Shown here: positions 23,145 to 33,876 of the stretch, in pieces
Position numbering within the stretch: the stretch's first letter is position 1
Layout of the letters: each line of letters opens with the position of its first letter
Origin: Chitinophagaceae bacterium
GTDB lineage: Bacteria > Bacteroidota > Bacteroidia > Chitinophagales > Chitinophagaceae
Direction: 5' to 3'
Length of the DNA stretch: 39,826 bases
Assembly (NCBI GenBank): GCA_019747705.1
Contig: JAIEQM010000148.1
Location: 1-39,826, forward strand
Program-made: the position numbers and the translations under genes
Notes under the pieces: model-generated
Database searches by the model: none
Seen by the model: only the letters and a program-made list of their open reading frames with translations
Told to the model about the DNA's origin: nothing

Positions 23145-24543
23145 AAAAATATATACCCGGGTTATTCAGATAACCAAAGCCACCTGCACACTCGAAGCTA
23201 CGGGAGTGGGTTGTGAGGAGATGGCATTGGTTGATGGCAAATCTGCACAAGTGATAAAAATCAATGGCAGGCAGGTTACACTGCAGGTGTTTGAAGGAAC
23301 GGAAGGGATTAAAACAGATGCCGAAGTTGTATTCCTTGGCAAAGCGCCATCCTTAAAAGTAAGCGATGAAATGGGTGGACGATTTTTCAATGCATACGGT
23401 GTGCCGATTGACGGCAAATATACTCCGCATGGAAAAGAAGTGGAGATTGGCGGGCCGTCAATAAACCCTGTGAGAAGAAAGCAGCCTTTTGATTTAATAG
23501 AAACAGGCATTGCCGGAATTGATTTGAACAACACGCTGCTTGCCGGTCAAAAAATCCCCTTCTTCGCTGATACCGACCAGCCTTATAATGCTGTTATTGC
23601 ACTTGTAGCGCTCCGCTCCAATGCCGACCGCATCATTCTTGGCGGCATCGGTCTTTCCAATGATGATTACCTGTATTTCAAAAATCTTTTTGTTAATACA
23701 GATATGCCGGAAAAAATTGTCGGCTTTATCAATACTACTGAAGATCCAACCGTAGAACGCTTACTTATTCCTGATATGGCATTGTCTGCGGCAGAATATT
23801 TCGCTATTGAAAAAAATGAAAAGGCGCTGGTCTTGCTCACTGACATGACATTGTATTGTGATGCACTCAGCATTGTGGCCAATCGCATGGACCAGATACC
23901 TTCCAAAGACAGCATGCCCGGTTCGCTGTATAGCGACCTTGCAAAAATTTATGAAAAGTCGGTACAACTTCATTCAGGCGGTTCCATCACCATCATTTCT
24001 GTAACTACAATCTCAGAAGGCGACATTACACATGCCATTCCTGACAACACCGGTTACATCACGGAAGGACAATTGTTTTTAAGAAGAGATACCGAAATAG
24101 GAAAAGTAATCATTGACCCGTTCCGCAGTTTATCAAGATTGAAACAACTCGTGATTGGAAAGCAAACAAGAGAAGACCATCCGCAGGTGATGAATGCCGC
24201 TATCCGCTTGTATGCCGATGCAGCGAATGCAAAAACAAAATTAGAAAACGGGTTTGATTTGAGCGACTATGATAAACGTACCCTAAAGTTTGCAAAAGAG
24301 TATGCACAGCAATTACTTGCCATTGATATTAACGTGGATATTACGAAGATGCTGAATACTACCTGGAATTTATTCAGAAGAAATTTTAAGCCCGAAGAAC
24401 TCGGCATCAAGTCAAAATATATTGAACAATACTGGGAGAAAGCAACTGAGATGGAAGATGAACATTCTTTAATGGATGAAAATATGAACCCTGCAAACAC
24501 TTCCTTTAAACAACGGAATAAAACAGAAGTGAAATGGCAATAA
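23125..24543 (+). CDS. ntpB: V-type ATP synthase subunit B
   Basis: 472 residues from the ATG at 23125; an ATG 18 bp earlier is also possible. It is the non-catalytic partner of A: it lacks a P-loop (FFADTDQPYNAVI in that position) but keeps TEDPTVERLLIPDMALSAAEY, LLTDMTLYCDALSIVANRMDQIP and the GYITEGQLFLRRD motif typical of B. It overlaps the end of A and the start of D, so A-B-D are translationally coupled. Confidence 0.96.
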   Translation: METLPFKKIYTRVIQITKATCTLEATGVGCEEMALVDGKSAQVIKINGRQVTLQVFEGTEGIKTDAEVVFLGKAPSLKVSDEMGGRFFNAYGVPIDGKYTPHGKEVEIGGPSINPVRRKQPFDLIETGIAGIDLNNTLLAGQKIPFFADTDQPYNAVIALVALRSNADRIILGGIGLSNDDYLYFKNLFVNTDMPEKIVGFINTTEDPTVERLLIPDMALSAAEYFAIEKNEKALVLLTDMTLYCDALSIVANRMDQIPSKDSMPGSLYSDLAKIYEKSVQLHSGGSITIISVTTISEGDITHAIPDNTGYITEGQLFLRRDTEIGKVIIDPFRSLSRLKQLVIGKQTREDHPQVMNAAIRLYADAANAKTKLENGFDLSDYDKRTLKFAKEYAQQLLAIDINVDITKMLNTTWNLFRRNFKPEELGIKSKYIEQYWEKATEMEDEHSLMDENMNPANTSFKQRNKTEVKWQ

Positions 24544-25124
24544 AATTTCAATACAATAAAATTTCGTTGCAGGAAATGCAGAAACAACTGAAAGTGCGGT
24601 TGGATGCTTTGCCCGTAATTAAATATAAAGAAGCCATCCTGCGAACTGAAGCGGAAAAAGCAAAAAGAAAGAGGATTGAACTGGAACGAAGTATTGAAAG
24701 CAAAATACAGCACTATGAATACATGAACATACTGTGGCAGGAATTTCCGCAGGATGTGATAACTGTAAGCGAAATTAAAACAAGCATGAAGAATATTGCG
24801 GGAGTAAAAACACCGCAGTTTGAAAATGCAGAGTTTGAGTTAAAACCACTTTGTCTGTTCAACCAGCCACTCTGGGTTTCTGACGGAATTACCTTGCTGA
24901 AGGAATTGGTACGGCTTTCCATCGAGAAGGAATTATTGAGCATCAGAACAACATTATTAGATGCGGCAAGAAAAAAAACTACGCAGAAGGTTAACCTGTA
25001 TGAGAAAGTACAGGTGCCGGATTATCTCAATGCCATTTCAAAAATTAAAAAGTTTATGAACGATGAAGAAAGTTTGGGCAAGGCAACGCAAAAAATTATG
25101 AAGAAACGAATTTTATCCATCTAA
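24534..25124 (+). CDS. ntpD: V-type ATP synthase subunit D
   Basis: 196 residues, mostly two long helices with a short central segment, beginning IKFQYNKISLQEMQKQL, as expected for the central rotor shaft subunit D. The start overlaps the B stop by 10 bp. Partner subunit F, which usually binds D, is not recognisable in this operon. Confidence 0.9.
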   Translation: MAIKFQYNKISLQEMQKQLKVRLDALPVIKYKEAILRTEAEKAKRKRIELERSIESKIQHYEYMNILWQEFPQDVITVSEIKTSMKNIAGVKTPQFENAEFELKPLCLFNQPLWVSDGITLLKELVRLSIEKELLSIRTTLLDAARKKTTQKVNLYEKVQVPDYLNAISKIKKFMNDEESLGKATQKIMKKRILSI

Positions 25125-25135
25125 AATCAAGAGAC

Positions 25136-27068
<1,933 letters not shown>

Positions 27069-27132
27069 TCAAGTAAAGTAATAATATGTTAATAGAAACA
27101 CATTTAAGTAAAATTAAAACTCAAAATAACTT

Positions 27133-28419
27133 ATGGTACAAGCGCTCATAAAATTTGCTTTAGGAAACCGGTTCATGGTTTTACTGATAGCAGCCGTTCT
27201 TTTTGTTTGGGGCTTTAATTCAGTTAAGGAAAATCCGATTGATGCCATACCGGATTTGTCTGAAAACCAGGTCATCGTTTTTACGGAATGGATGGGGCGC
27301 AGCCCGCAGTTGATGGAAGACCAGATTACTTATCCGCTGGTATCTAACCTTCAGGGTATTCCCCGTATCAAAACAATCAGGGGAACATCCATGTTCGGGA
27401 TGAGTTTTGTGTATGTAATTTTTGAAGATAATGTTGACATTTACTGGGCCCGTACCCGTGTATTGGAACGATTAAACTATGCACAACGATTATTACCTCC
27501 GGGCATTACTCCTGCTTTAGGGCCAGACGGTACAGGTGTTGGACATGTTTTCTGGTATCATCTCGACGCACCAAAAATGGATTTAGGTGAGCAACGGGCA
27601 TTACAGGATTGGTATATAAAGTTTGCATTGCAAACGGTGCCTGGTGTTGCCGAAGTAGCATCATTTGGAGGTTTTGAGAAACAATACCAGATTGTATTAG
27701 ACCCGGTAAAGCTGCAGTTTTATAATGTTTCACTCATGGATGTAATGAATAAAGTAAAAGCCAACAATAATGATGTGGGTGGGCGAAAATTTGAAATGAG
27801 TGATATGGCTTATGTAATTCGTGGGCTGGGCTATATTAAAAGTAAAGAGGATGTAGAGAATATTTCATTAGGGCAATACAACGGCATCCCCGTAAGAGTA
27901 AAAGATTTAGGCAGTGTGCAAATGGGCGGAGACTTGCGTTTAGGCATTTTTGACGAGAATGGAAAAGGAGAAGTGGTTGGGGGAATTATAGTAATGCGGT
28001 ATGGTCAAAATGCAGATAAGGTAATAACTGCAGTTAAAGACAAAATGAAAGAAGTGGAAAAAGGACTTCCACCTGGCGTGTCATTTAAAACTTCCTATGA
28101 CAGAAGCGGATTAATAGAGGCGGCTATTGAAACCGTGAAAGGGAAATTAATAGAAGAAATAATTGTGGTGTGTATTGTAGTGTTGATTTTTCTTTTTCAC
28201 TGGCGCAGCGCTTTGAGTATTATTATTCAAATTCCTCTGACAATTGCCATCAGTTTTATTCTGCTAAATGCATTTGGCCTCTCATCAAATTTAATGTCTT
28301 TAACAGGTATCGCATTAGCCATTGGGGTAATAGTGGATAATGGAATTATCATGTCTGAAAATAGTTATCGCCAACTTTCTGAATGGCAAAATAGTGATCA
28401 CCCTGAAAAAAGTTTATAG
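27133..28419 (+). CDS. cusA: CusA-type heavy-metal RND efflux pump, N-terminal part (split gene)
   Basis: 428 residues covering TM1, the first periplasmic lobe (GTSMFGMSFVYVIFED, LPPGITPALGPDGTGVG) and TM2-TM4, with the proton-relay Asp402 in GVIVDNGIIMSEN. The reading frame then ends at a TAG (28417-28419) within the cytoplasmic loop before TM5. The rest of the pump continues in another frame from 28421. The two halves together (428 + 651) equal a normal CusA of ~1,050-1,080 residues. The family exports Cu(I)/Ag(I) from the periplasm with CusB and CusC/TolC. Confidence 0.92.
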   Translation: MVQALIKFALGNRFMVLLIAAVLFVWGFNSVKENPIDAIPDLSENQVIVFTEWMGRSPQLMEDQITYPLVSNLQGIPRIKTIRGTSMFGMSFVYVIFEDNVDIYWARTRVLERLNYAQRLLPPGITPALGPDGTGVGHVFWYHLDAPKMDLGEQRALQDWYIKFALQTVPGVAEVASFGGFEKQYQIVLDPVKLQFYNVSLMDVMNKVKANNNDVGGRKFEMSDMAYVIRGLGYIKSKEDVENISLGQYNGIPVRVKDLGSVQMGGDLRLGIFDENGKGEVVGGIIVMRYGQNADKVITAVKDKMKEVEKGLPPGVSFKTSYDRSGLIEAAIETVKGKLIEEIIVVCIVVLIFLFHWRSALSIIIQIPLTIAISFILLNAFGLSSNLMSLTGIALAIGVIVDNGIIMSENSYRQLSEWQNSDHPEKSL

Positions 28420-28423
28420 TATG
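28406..28423 (+). other. frame junction inside cusA
   Basis: A run of six A (28406-28411) precedes the TAG stop, and the ATG of the second half starts one base after it. One A fewer would fuse the frames. It may be a sequencing or assembly error, a real frameshift, transcriptional slippage, or a stop-restart junction. Confidence 0.8.
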
Positions 28424-30376
28424 AATTTATTTAAAAAATTAAAAGCTCGTTTTAACAAAAAAAGTAAACCTGCCTACCGGAAAATTCCCGAGGACATTAG
28501 AATGTCAATTATAGAACGTGCATGCCAGCAGGTATCCAGGGGGGTATTCTTTTCCACCATTATTATTATTGCTTCTTTTCTGCCAGTATTTCTTTTGACA
28601 GGGCAGGAAGGAAAATTGTTTCATCCCCTGGCTTATACCAAAACATTTATTCTGGCGGTAGATGCAATATTGGTACTAACGCTGGCCCCCGTGCTTATTT
28701 CATTTTTTATGAAGGGTAAGTTTTTACCAGACAATGCTAACCCGGTAAACCGGATACTTGAACGAATTTACGAGCCCGTTATTCGGGCCTGTATTAAAAG
28801 AAAATGGGTAACACTTGGTGTAAATATAACAGCATTAATAATAAGTGTGCCGCTGGTTATGGGGCTTGGCCGTGAGTTTATGCCCCCGCTGGACGAAGGG
28901 TCATTGTTATTTATGCCGGTAATGATGCCTGATGTTTCCAATTCAGAAGCTAAGCGTTTATTACAGGTTCAGGATAAAATTATTACTACTGTACCGGAGG
29001 TAGCACATGTAATGGGTAAAGCAGGAAGGGCGTACACTGCAACCGATAACTCCCCCATCAGCATGGTAGAAACAATTATTATGCTCAAACCAAGAAAGGA
29101 ATGGAGAAAGGGGTTCACTAAAGACAGTATCATTAATGAATTAAACAGAAAGCTTCAAATACCCGGTGTTGTGAATGGCTGGACACAGCCTATTATTAAT
29201 CGCATTAACATGCTTTCTACAGGTATCCGTACCGATGTTGGCATTAAAGTGTTTGGTCAGAATTTAGATACCATTTATGCCTTTGCACAACAGGTAGAGA
29301 AAGCGCTAAGAGGTACCCCGGGCGTTAAAGATTTGTATGTAGAACCCATAAGTGGCGGGAAATATATTGATATAGCAATAAAGCGGGAAGAAATTGGAAG
29401 ATACGGATTAAGTATTGACGATGTAAATGCGGTGGTAGAAAGTGCACTGGGCGGAATGCGGCTTACCACCACCATTGAAGGGCGCCAGCGTTTTTCCGTG
29501 AATGCACGTTTTGCACAGGATTTCCGCAATAACATCCAGGCATTAAAAAGATTGCAGGTGCAAACGATGAGCTATGGCCCCATACCGCTGGAAGCAGTGG
29601 CAAACGTAAAAATTACTGAAGGCCCCCCGATGATTAACTCAGAAAATGCGATGCTCAGAGGAACTGTACTATTTAATGTAAGGGAACGAGATCTCGCCGG
29701 CACCGTCGAGGAAGCACAAAAAAAACTGAACGCCATGATTACAAAAATGCCCAAAGGGTATTATCTCAACTGGAGTGGTAATTATGAAAATCTGATACGT
29801 GGTGAGAAAACACTTAAAATGATATTACCAATTGTATTGGTAATCATTTTTATGTGCATGTATTTTGCCTTTCACTCTGTAAGGGAAGCCTTCTTTAGCC
29901 TCATCTCTATTCCTTTTGCCCTGATTGGCGGAGCCTATTTTGTTTATTTCTGGGGAGTGAATCTATCAGTAGCTGTATCGGTTGGCTTTATTGCATTATT
30001 TGGTTTAGCAGTAGAAACAGGGATTGTAATGGTAATTTACCTTAACGATGCGATGCAGCAATTAGTTGCTAAAAAAGGCAATTCCCGGGAAACTATTACT
30101 AAAGCCGATTTAAAAGAATATGTTATAGCAGGCGCTGCCAAAAGGTTAAGGCCAAAATTGATGACGGTGAGTGTTTCATTATTTGGCTTGGTTCCCATAC
30201 TCTGGAGCACGGGTGTAGGCAGTGATGTAATGATACCGATTGTACTGCCGATGGTTGGCGGGGTGCTTACTTCATCCACACATATTCTTTTGGTAACACC
30301 TTTAATATTCTTAATGCAGAAGGAATACGAGTTAAGAAAGCATGGAAAAATAGATGTATTGGAAACAAAACATTAA
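28421..30376 (+). CDS. cusA: CusA-type heavy-metal RND efflux pump, C-terminal part (split gene)
   Basis: 651 residues starting with a basic loop (NLFKKLKARFNKKSK), then TM5-TM6 (VFFSTIIIIASFLPVFLLTGQEGKLF), the second periplasmic lobe and TM7-TM12. Methionines occur in the FMPV, SPISMVETII and INMLSTG contexts, the places where CusA carries its periplasmic metal-relay Met. Complete through the last helix. It could be translated separately by termination-reinitiation from the TAG-T-ATG junction and assemble with the first half, because the break falls in a cytoplasmic loop. If the break is an artefact, the true gene is 27133-30376. Confidence 0.9.
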   Translation: MNLFKKLKARFNKKSKPAYRKIPEDIRMSIIERACQQVSRGVFFSTIIIIASFLPVFLLTGQEGKLFHPLAYTKTFILAVDAILVLTLAPVLISFFMKGKFLPDNANPVNRILERIYEPVIRACIKRKWVTLGVNITALIISVPLVMGLGREFMPPLDEGSLLFMPVMMPDVSNSEAKRLLQVQDKIITTVPEVAHVMGKAGRAYTATDNSPISMVETIIMLKPRKEWRKGFTKDSIINELNRKLQIPGVVNGWTQPIINRINMLSTGIRTDVGIKVFGQNLDTIYAFAQQVEKALRGTPGVKDLYVEPISGGKYIDIAIKREEIGRYGLSIDDVNAVVESALGGMRLTTTIEGRQRFSVNARFAQDFRNNIQALKRLQVQTMSYGPIPLEAVANVKITEGPPMINSENAMLRGTVLFNVRERDLAGTVEEAQKKLNAMITKMPKGYYLNWSGNYENLIRGEKTLKMILPIVLVIIFMCMYFAFHSVREAFFSLISIPFALIGGAYFVYFWGVNLSVAVSVGFIALFGLAVETGIVMVIYLNDAMQQLVAKKGNSRETITKADLKEYVIAGAAKRLRPKLMTVSVSLFGLVPILWSTGVGSDVMIPIVLPMVGGVLTSSTHILLVTPLIFLMQKEYELRKHGKIDVLETKH

Positions 30377-30386
30377 TCAAACAAGT

Positions 30387-31070
30387 ATGAAACAGGATAT
30401 AAAATCTTTTTCAAAAATAGTAACTGTTGTAGCTGTATTGCTCATAGTGCTGAACGGGTGCAGCCAAAAGATTTATAAGGATATACAAAGCGCTTCCGAC
30501 AAGGTTGTTGACTTTAAACAATACAAAACTTTTGCCTGGCTGCCGGATAAGGATTCCGCAGATGCATCAACCATTTTTGGATTGATGCGGAATAATACTG
30601 TGAACTATTTTACGCATTGTATGGGTGAAAGAGGCTACAAAGCCAATGTGAACAATCCGGATGTTTTGCTGGAACTGATCATTAAAAGTGAAACAAAAGA
30701 AAAGGAAAATCCAACTCTTCCAGCACCCTATAGTACAACAACGGTTACCACTTATGCAAACCCCTACCTGCATCCATTGTCCAACCCGTTCAAGTACACT
30801 AAACCTTTTACTTATAAATATTTCAATTATCCGCCGCAAAACCCATTACCGAAAGAAACTTATTTAAAAAATTCAATTACACTAAATGTTATTGACAGAA
30901 CACAGCAAAAAATAGTTTGGAGTGGAACGGCTAAAGCAGATTTATACGATACAGCTTACCTGCAAATGAACCTGCATCCTGTTGTATATGATATACTGAA
31001 ACAATACCCTGTAAAACCATATTATAAGCACCGCAATAAAACCAAAAGCAAATTAAACCATGGCCAGTAA
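30387..31070 (+). CDS. DUF4136-family lipoprotein (copy 2)
   Basis: 227 residues: lipobox LNGC (about residue 25), then DFKQYKTFAWLPDKD and a C-terminal SITLNVIDRTQQKIVWSGTAKA block, the same two conserved blocks as the paralogue at 11577. The central region is Pro/Thr/Tyr-rich instead of Tyr-rich. It starts 10 bp after cusA, and its stop overlaps the next gene by 11 bp, so it is likely cotranscribed with the pump. Function is unknown. Confidence 0.85.
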   Translation: MKQDIKSFSKIVTVVAVLLIVLNGCSQKIYKDIQSASDKVVDFKQYKTFAWLPDKDSADASTIFGLMRNNTVNYFTHCMGERGYKANVNNPDVLLELIIKSETKEKENPTLPAPYSTTTVTTYANPYLHPLSNPFKYTKPFTYKYFNYPPQNPLPKETYLKNSITLNVIDRTQQKIVWSGTAKADLYDTAYLQMNLHPVVYDILKQYPVKPYYKHRNKTKSKLNHGQ

Positions 31071-31926
31071 TAAACCAATATTAGTAACGAAGTATAGCGG
31101 CGAAACAGAAGTGTTCAATCCGGAAAAATTATTACATGCTTTAAAAAAAACGGGAGCAGGTGAAAAACTTGTCACTGATATTCTTATTGATGTAGAAAGC
31201 AGGCTGTATGAGGGAATCCCAACAAAAAAAATTTACAAAATGGCCATGAGTAAATTAAAAAGCCGGTCAAAGCCAATGGCCGCCCGGTTTCATCTGAAAC
31301 AGGCGATTATGGAATTGGGGCCATCAGGGTTTCCTTTTGAGAATTTTGTTGCTGCTTTACTAAAAGAACAGGGTTTTGCTGTTCAGGTTGGTGTAACTGC
31401 AGAAGGCAAATGTGTTAAGCATGAAGTGGATGTAATTGCCGAAAAGGATAACCGGCATTTTATGATTGAATGTAAATATCACAATCAACCGGGAAATGTA
31501 TCCAATGTAAAAATCCCTCTTTATGTGCACTCCCGCTTTCTTGATGTAGAAGAACAATGGAAACAAATACCGGGGCATAGTATGAAGTTTCACCAGGGCT
31601 GGGTAGTTACCAATACAAGATTAACAACTGATGCTGTTCAATATGGTTCTTGTGCAGGCCTGCATTTGTGGTCGTGGGACTATCCGTATGGACAAGGGCT
31701 GAAAGATATTATTGATGAAACAGGTTTATATCCACTAACCTGTCTTACCACCTTAAGTGCCCGTGAAAAAAATGAATTATTAAATAAGCATATCGTGATG
31801 TGTAAAGAACTGTGTCATAACCCGCAATTATTATCACAAATCGGTATTGAAAAAGAAAGGGCTGAAAGAATTATAAAAGAAGGAAATGAATTATGTCATT
31901 CACTCATTCAAAAAAAGAATCACTAG
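31060..31926 (+). CDS. ATP-cone domain fused to a PD-(D/E)XK (Mrr-like) nuclease
   Basis: 288 residues. Residues ~5-85 form an ATP-cone: VTKYSGETEVFNPEKLLHALKKTGAG, then VESRLYEGIPTKKIYKMA, the same nucleotide-sensing module that controls class I/III ribonucleotide reductases and NrdR. After a short hinge (GPSGFPFENFVAALLKEQGF), residues ~90-200 have a restriction-endonuclease-like core with Asp124 (HEVDVIAE) and the Glu137-Cys-Lys139 (IECKYH) catalytic set. Sequence after 200 is helical, with three further Cys. The combination suggests a nuclease gated by ATP/dATP, acting in DNA repair or defence. The overlap with the preceding lipoprotein gene looks like ordinary operon compaction. Confidence 0.85.
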   Translation: MASNKPILVTKYSGETEVFNPEKLLHALKKTGAGEKLVTDILIDVESRLYEGIPTKKIYKMAMSKLKSRSKPMAARFHLKQAIMELGPSGFPFENFVAALLKEQGFAVQVGVTAEGKCVKHEVDVIAEKDNRHFMIECKYHNQPGNVSNVKIPLYVHSRFLDVEEQWKQIPGHSMKFHQGWVVTNTRLTTDAVQYGSCAGLHLWSWDYPYGQGLKDIIDETGLYPLTCLTTLSAREKNELLNKHIVMCKELCHNPQLLSQIGIEKERAERIIKEGNELCHSLIQKKNH

Positions 31927-32016
31927 TGTATCAGTCAGGCAATTTAATCTTAAGTTATAATAACACCACCATAACGGTAAAAGAACAAAAATTAAAAATT
32001 ATAAAATCAATTTAAA

Positions 32017-32445
32017 ATGAAAACGAAATATTATTACTCCGTTGTTTTAGTTTTTTTTATGCCGGCTTTAATCTCATGTAATTCAGGAGGAAGTAAAGCA
32101 AGCAATAATACAACGTCTCCTTCGGTTAAATTTTCAGATTCAGCCATTACTAAACTTCCAAATAACCAGGTATGTATGGTTAACAACAGATTTATGAAGG
32201 CAGTGCAAATTGCAGTTCCTTTAAATAATAAAACTTATTACGGTTGTTGCGAAGGATGTGTAAAAACATTGAATGAAGATTCTACTTCCCGTTTTACATC
32301 TGACCCTTTATCGGGAGAACAGGTTGACAAAGCAATTGCATTTATAATTGGGAAGCCCGGTTCAACAGAAGATGTTCTTTACTTTAAGACCGAAGCAAAT
32401 GGTAAAGAATACTTTAAAAAAAAGTATATCCAAAACCGTAAGTAA
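32017..32445 (+). CDS. Cys-rich lipoprotein with TRASH/MlpB-like metal motif
   Basis: A 142-residue protein with lipobox LISC (Cys21). The mature part contains VCMVNNRFM and TYYGCCEGCVKTLNEDS, then DPLSGEQVDKAIAFI. The C-M-V-N and GCC-x-x-C arrangement resembles the YHS/TRASH family of metal-trafficking domains and MlpB-like proteins of Bacteroidota. It is likely a periplasmic copper-binding lipoprotein. It follows a 90-bp gap after the ATP-cone gene. Confidence 0.7.
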   Translation: MKTKYYYSVVLVFFMPALISCNSGGSKASNNTTSPSVKFSDSAITKLPNNQVCMVNNRFMKAVQIAVPLNNKTYYGCCEGCVKTLNEDSTSRFTSDPLSGEQVDKAIAFIIGKPGSTEDVLYFKTEANGKEYFKKKYIQNRK

Positions 32446-32484
32446 AAGTTGGGGGGGCAAAACCGATTTGAATTTAAGAATAAC

Positions 32485-33471
32485 ATGAATACAGTAATAT
32501 ACAGCACACACAAATTTGAAAAAGAGAACCTGCTTAGAGCAAATGGCAGCAAACATAATCTCAGGTTACTGGATGTTCCCTTAACCGGTGAAACAGCTTT
32601 TTTAGCAAAAGGGGCTAAAGCCGTATCCATATTTGTAAACGATGATGCGTCTGCTTCTGTACTTGAGAAACTAAAGGAGTCAGGCATACAATTTCTTGTA
32701 CTTCGGTCTGCAGGATACAATCATGTAAATCTTGAAAAAGCAAAACAACTGGGTTTTCGTATTGCCAGGGTACCTGCTTATTCTCCTTATGCAGTGGCAG
32801 AACATGCTGTTGCTTTAATGCTTGCATTAAACCGTAAACTTATCCGTGCCAATAACCGGGTGCATGAATTAAATTTTTCTTTAGATGGGTTAACCGGATT
32901 TGATATGCACGGTAAAACAGCGGGCATTATCGGTACCGGGCAAATTGGAGCCGTGGTTGCAAGGATATTATATGGATTTGATTGCAAAATTCTTGCTACC
33001 GACCAGGTAGAAAATGAAATGCTTAAAGTGAAATATGGCATTATTTATACGGATTATGAAAAGCTATATAAAGAGTCTGATATAATTACGCTGCATGTAC
33101 CACTTACACCTGCTACACGTTACATAATAAATAAAGAAACGATTGGTAAAATGAAACCCGGTGTAATGCTCATCAATACCAGCCGGGGCGCTTTAATTAA
33201 TACAAAGGATGCTATCGAAGGTCTCAAAAACCGGCAAATTGGTTTTTTGGGTATTGATGTTTATGAAGAAGAATCAGGGCTGTTTTTTGAAGACCATTCT
33301 GAAGATGTGTTGCAGGATGATACCATTTCAAGGCTGCTGACTTTTAATAATGTGCTTATCACAAGTCACCAGGCTTTTTTAACTCATACAGCTTTGGATA
33401 ACATTGCCGCAACCACTATTCATAATCTTGATTGTTTTGAAACCAACAGTAAATGTGAAAATGAATTATAG
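32485..33471 (+). CDS. ldhA: D-lactate dehydrogenase (2-hydroxyacid dehydrogenase)
   Basis: 328 residues from ATG 32485; an upstream in-frame ATG (32449) adds 12 poorly conserved residues. The NAD-binding Rossmann motif GIIGTGQIGAVVA, catalytic Arg in MLINTSRGALINT and the active-site His in ITSHQAFLTHTA are visible, with a typical LdhA-type sequence (YEEESGLFFEDHS). It reduces pyruvate to D-lactate and regenerates NAD+ in fermentation. It starts after the Cys-rich lipoprotein and 2 bp precede the next gene, suggesting cotranscription. Confidence 0.93.
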   Translation: MNTVIYSTHKFEKENLLRANGSKHNLRLLDVPLTGETAFLAKGAKAVSIFVNDDASASVLEKLKESGIQFLVLRSAGYNHVNLEKAKQLGFRIARVPAYSPYAVAEHAVALMLALNRKLIRANNRVHELNFSLDGLTGFDMHGKTAGIIGTGQIGAVVARILYGFDCKILATDQVENEMLKVKYGIIYTDYEKLYKESDIITLHVPLTPATRYIINKETIGKMKPGVMLINTSRGALINTKDAIEGLKNRQIGFLGIDVYEEESGLFFEDHSEDVLQDDTISRLLTFNNVLITSHQAFLTHTALDNIAATTIHNLDCFETNSKCENEL

Positions 33472-33473
33472 AA

Positions 33474-33824
33474 ATGAAAAAAACACTTGAAACTATAAAA
33501 CTATTTGGCATTTACAGTATGATAACGGGAATCGTATTGCTTGTATATCCTCATGTTGTACTTCCAATTTCCGGCATTGCAGAACCGGTTAATGCATGGA
33601 TGAGAATGCCGGGGTTTGTATTGATGTGTTCTTCTTATTACTATATCCGTTCAGCTTTTTCCGGAAATATTGAATTTGCTAAATGGACAATACCTGCACG
33701 GTTTGCTGCTCCCGTTGTTGTTACTATATTAATTGTTGCAGGATTGGCCTCTAAAACATTTTTGCCCTTTGGCATTGCTGATGGTTTAGGCGGGCTTATG
33801 GACTTTTATTGTTTTACAAAATGA
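33474..33824 (+). CDS. small four-helix membrane protein, unknown function
   Basis: 116 residues with four predicted membrane helices (about 10-30, 43-62, 76-93 and 96-112) and no obvious catalytic motif. It begins 2 bp after the ldhA stop, so they are cotranscribed. I do not recognise a named family. Confidence 0.6.
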   Translation: MKKTLETIKLFGIYSMITGIVLLVYPHVVLPISGIAEPVNAWMRMPGFVLMCSSYYYIRSAFSGNIEFAKWTIPARFAAPVVVTILIVAGLASKTFLPFGIADGLGGLMDFYCFTK

Positions 33825-33856
33825 AAAGAAAAATAATATTGAAAGAAAAATAATAT
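33825..33856 (+). repeat. short tandem repeat between two genes
   Basis: AAAGAAAAATAATAT occurs at 33825-33839 and 33842-33856, spacer 2 bp, between the small membrane protein and the TolC-like gene. Possible slippage product; no function seen. Confidence 0.8.
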
Positions 33857-33876
33857 CTCAGCTTTAAAAAAATATT

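Noticed and set aside
28406..28412. A AAA AAG slippery sequence for programmed -1 frameshifting in cusA
   Set aside because: A -1 shift would move into the wrong frame; joining the halves needs +1 (or loss of one A). Only slippage of the A run, reinitiation or an error fits.
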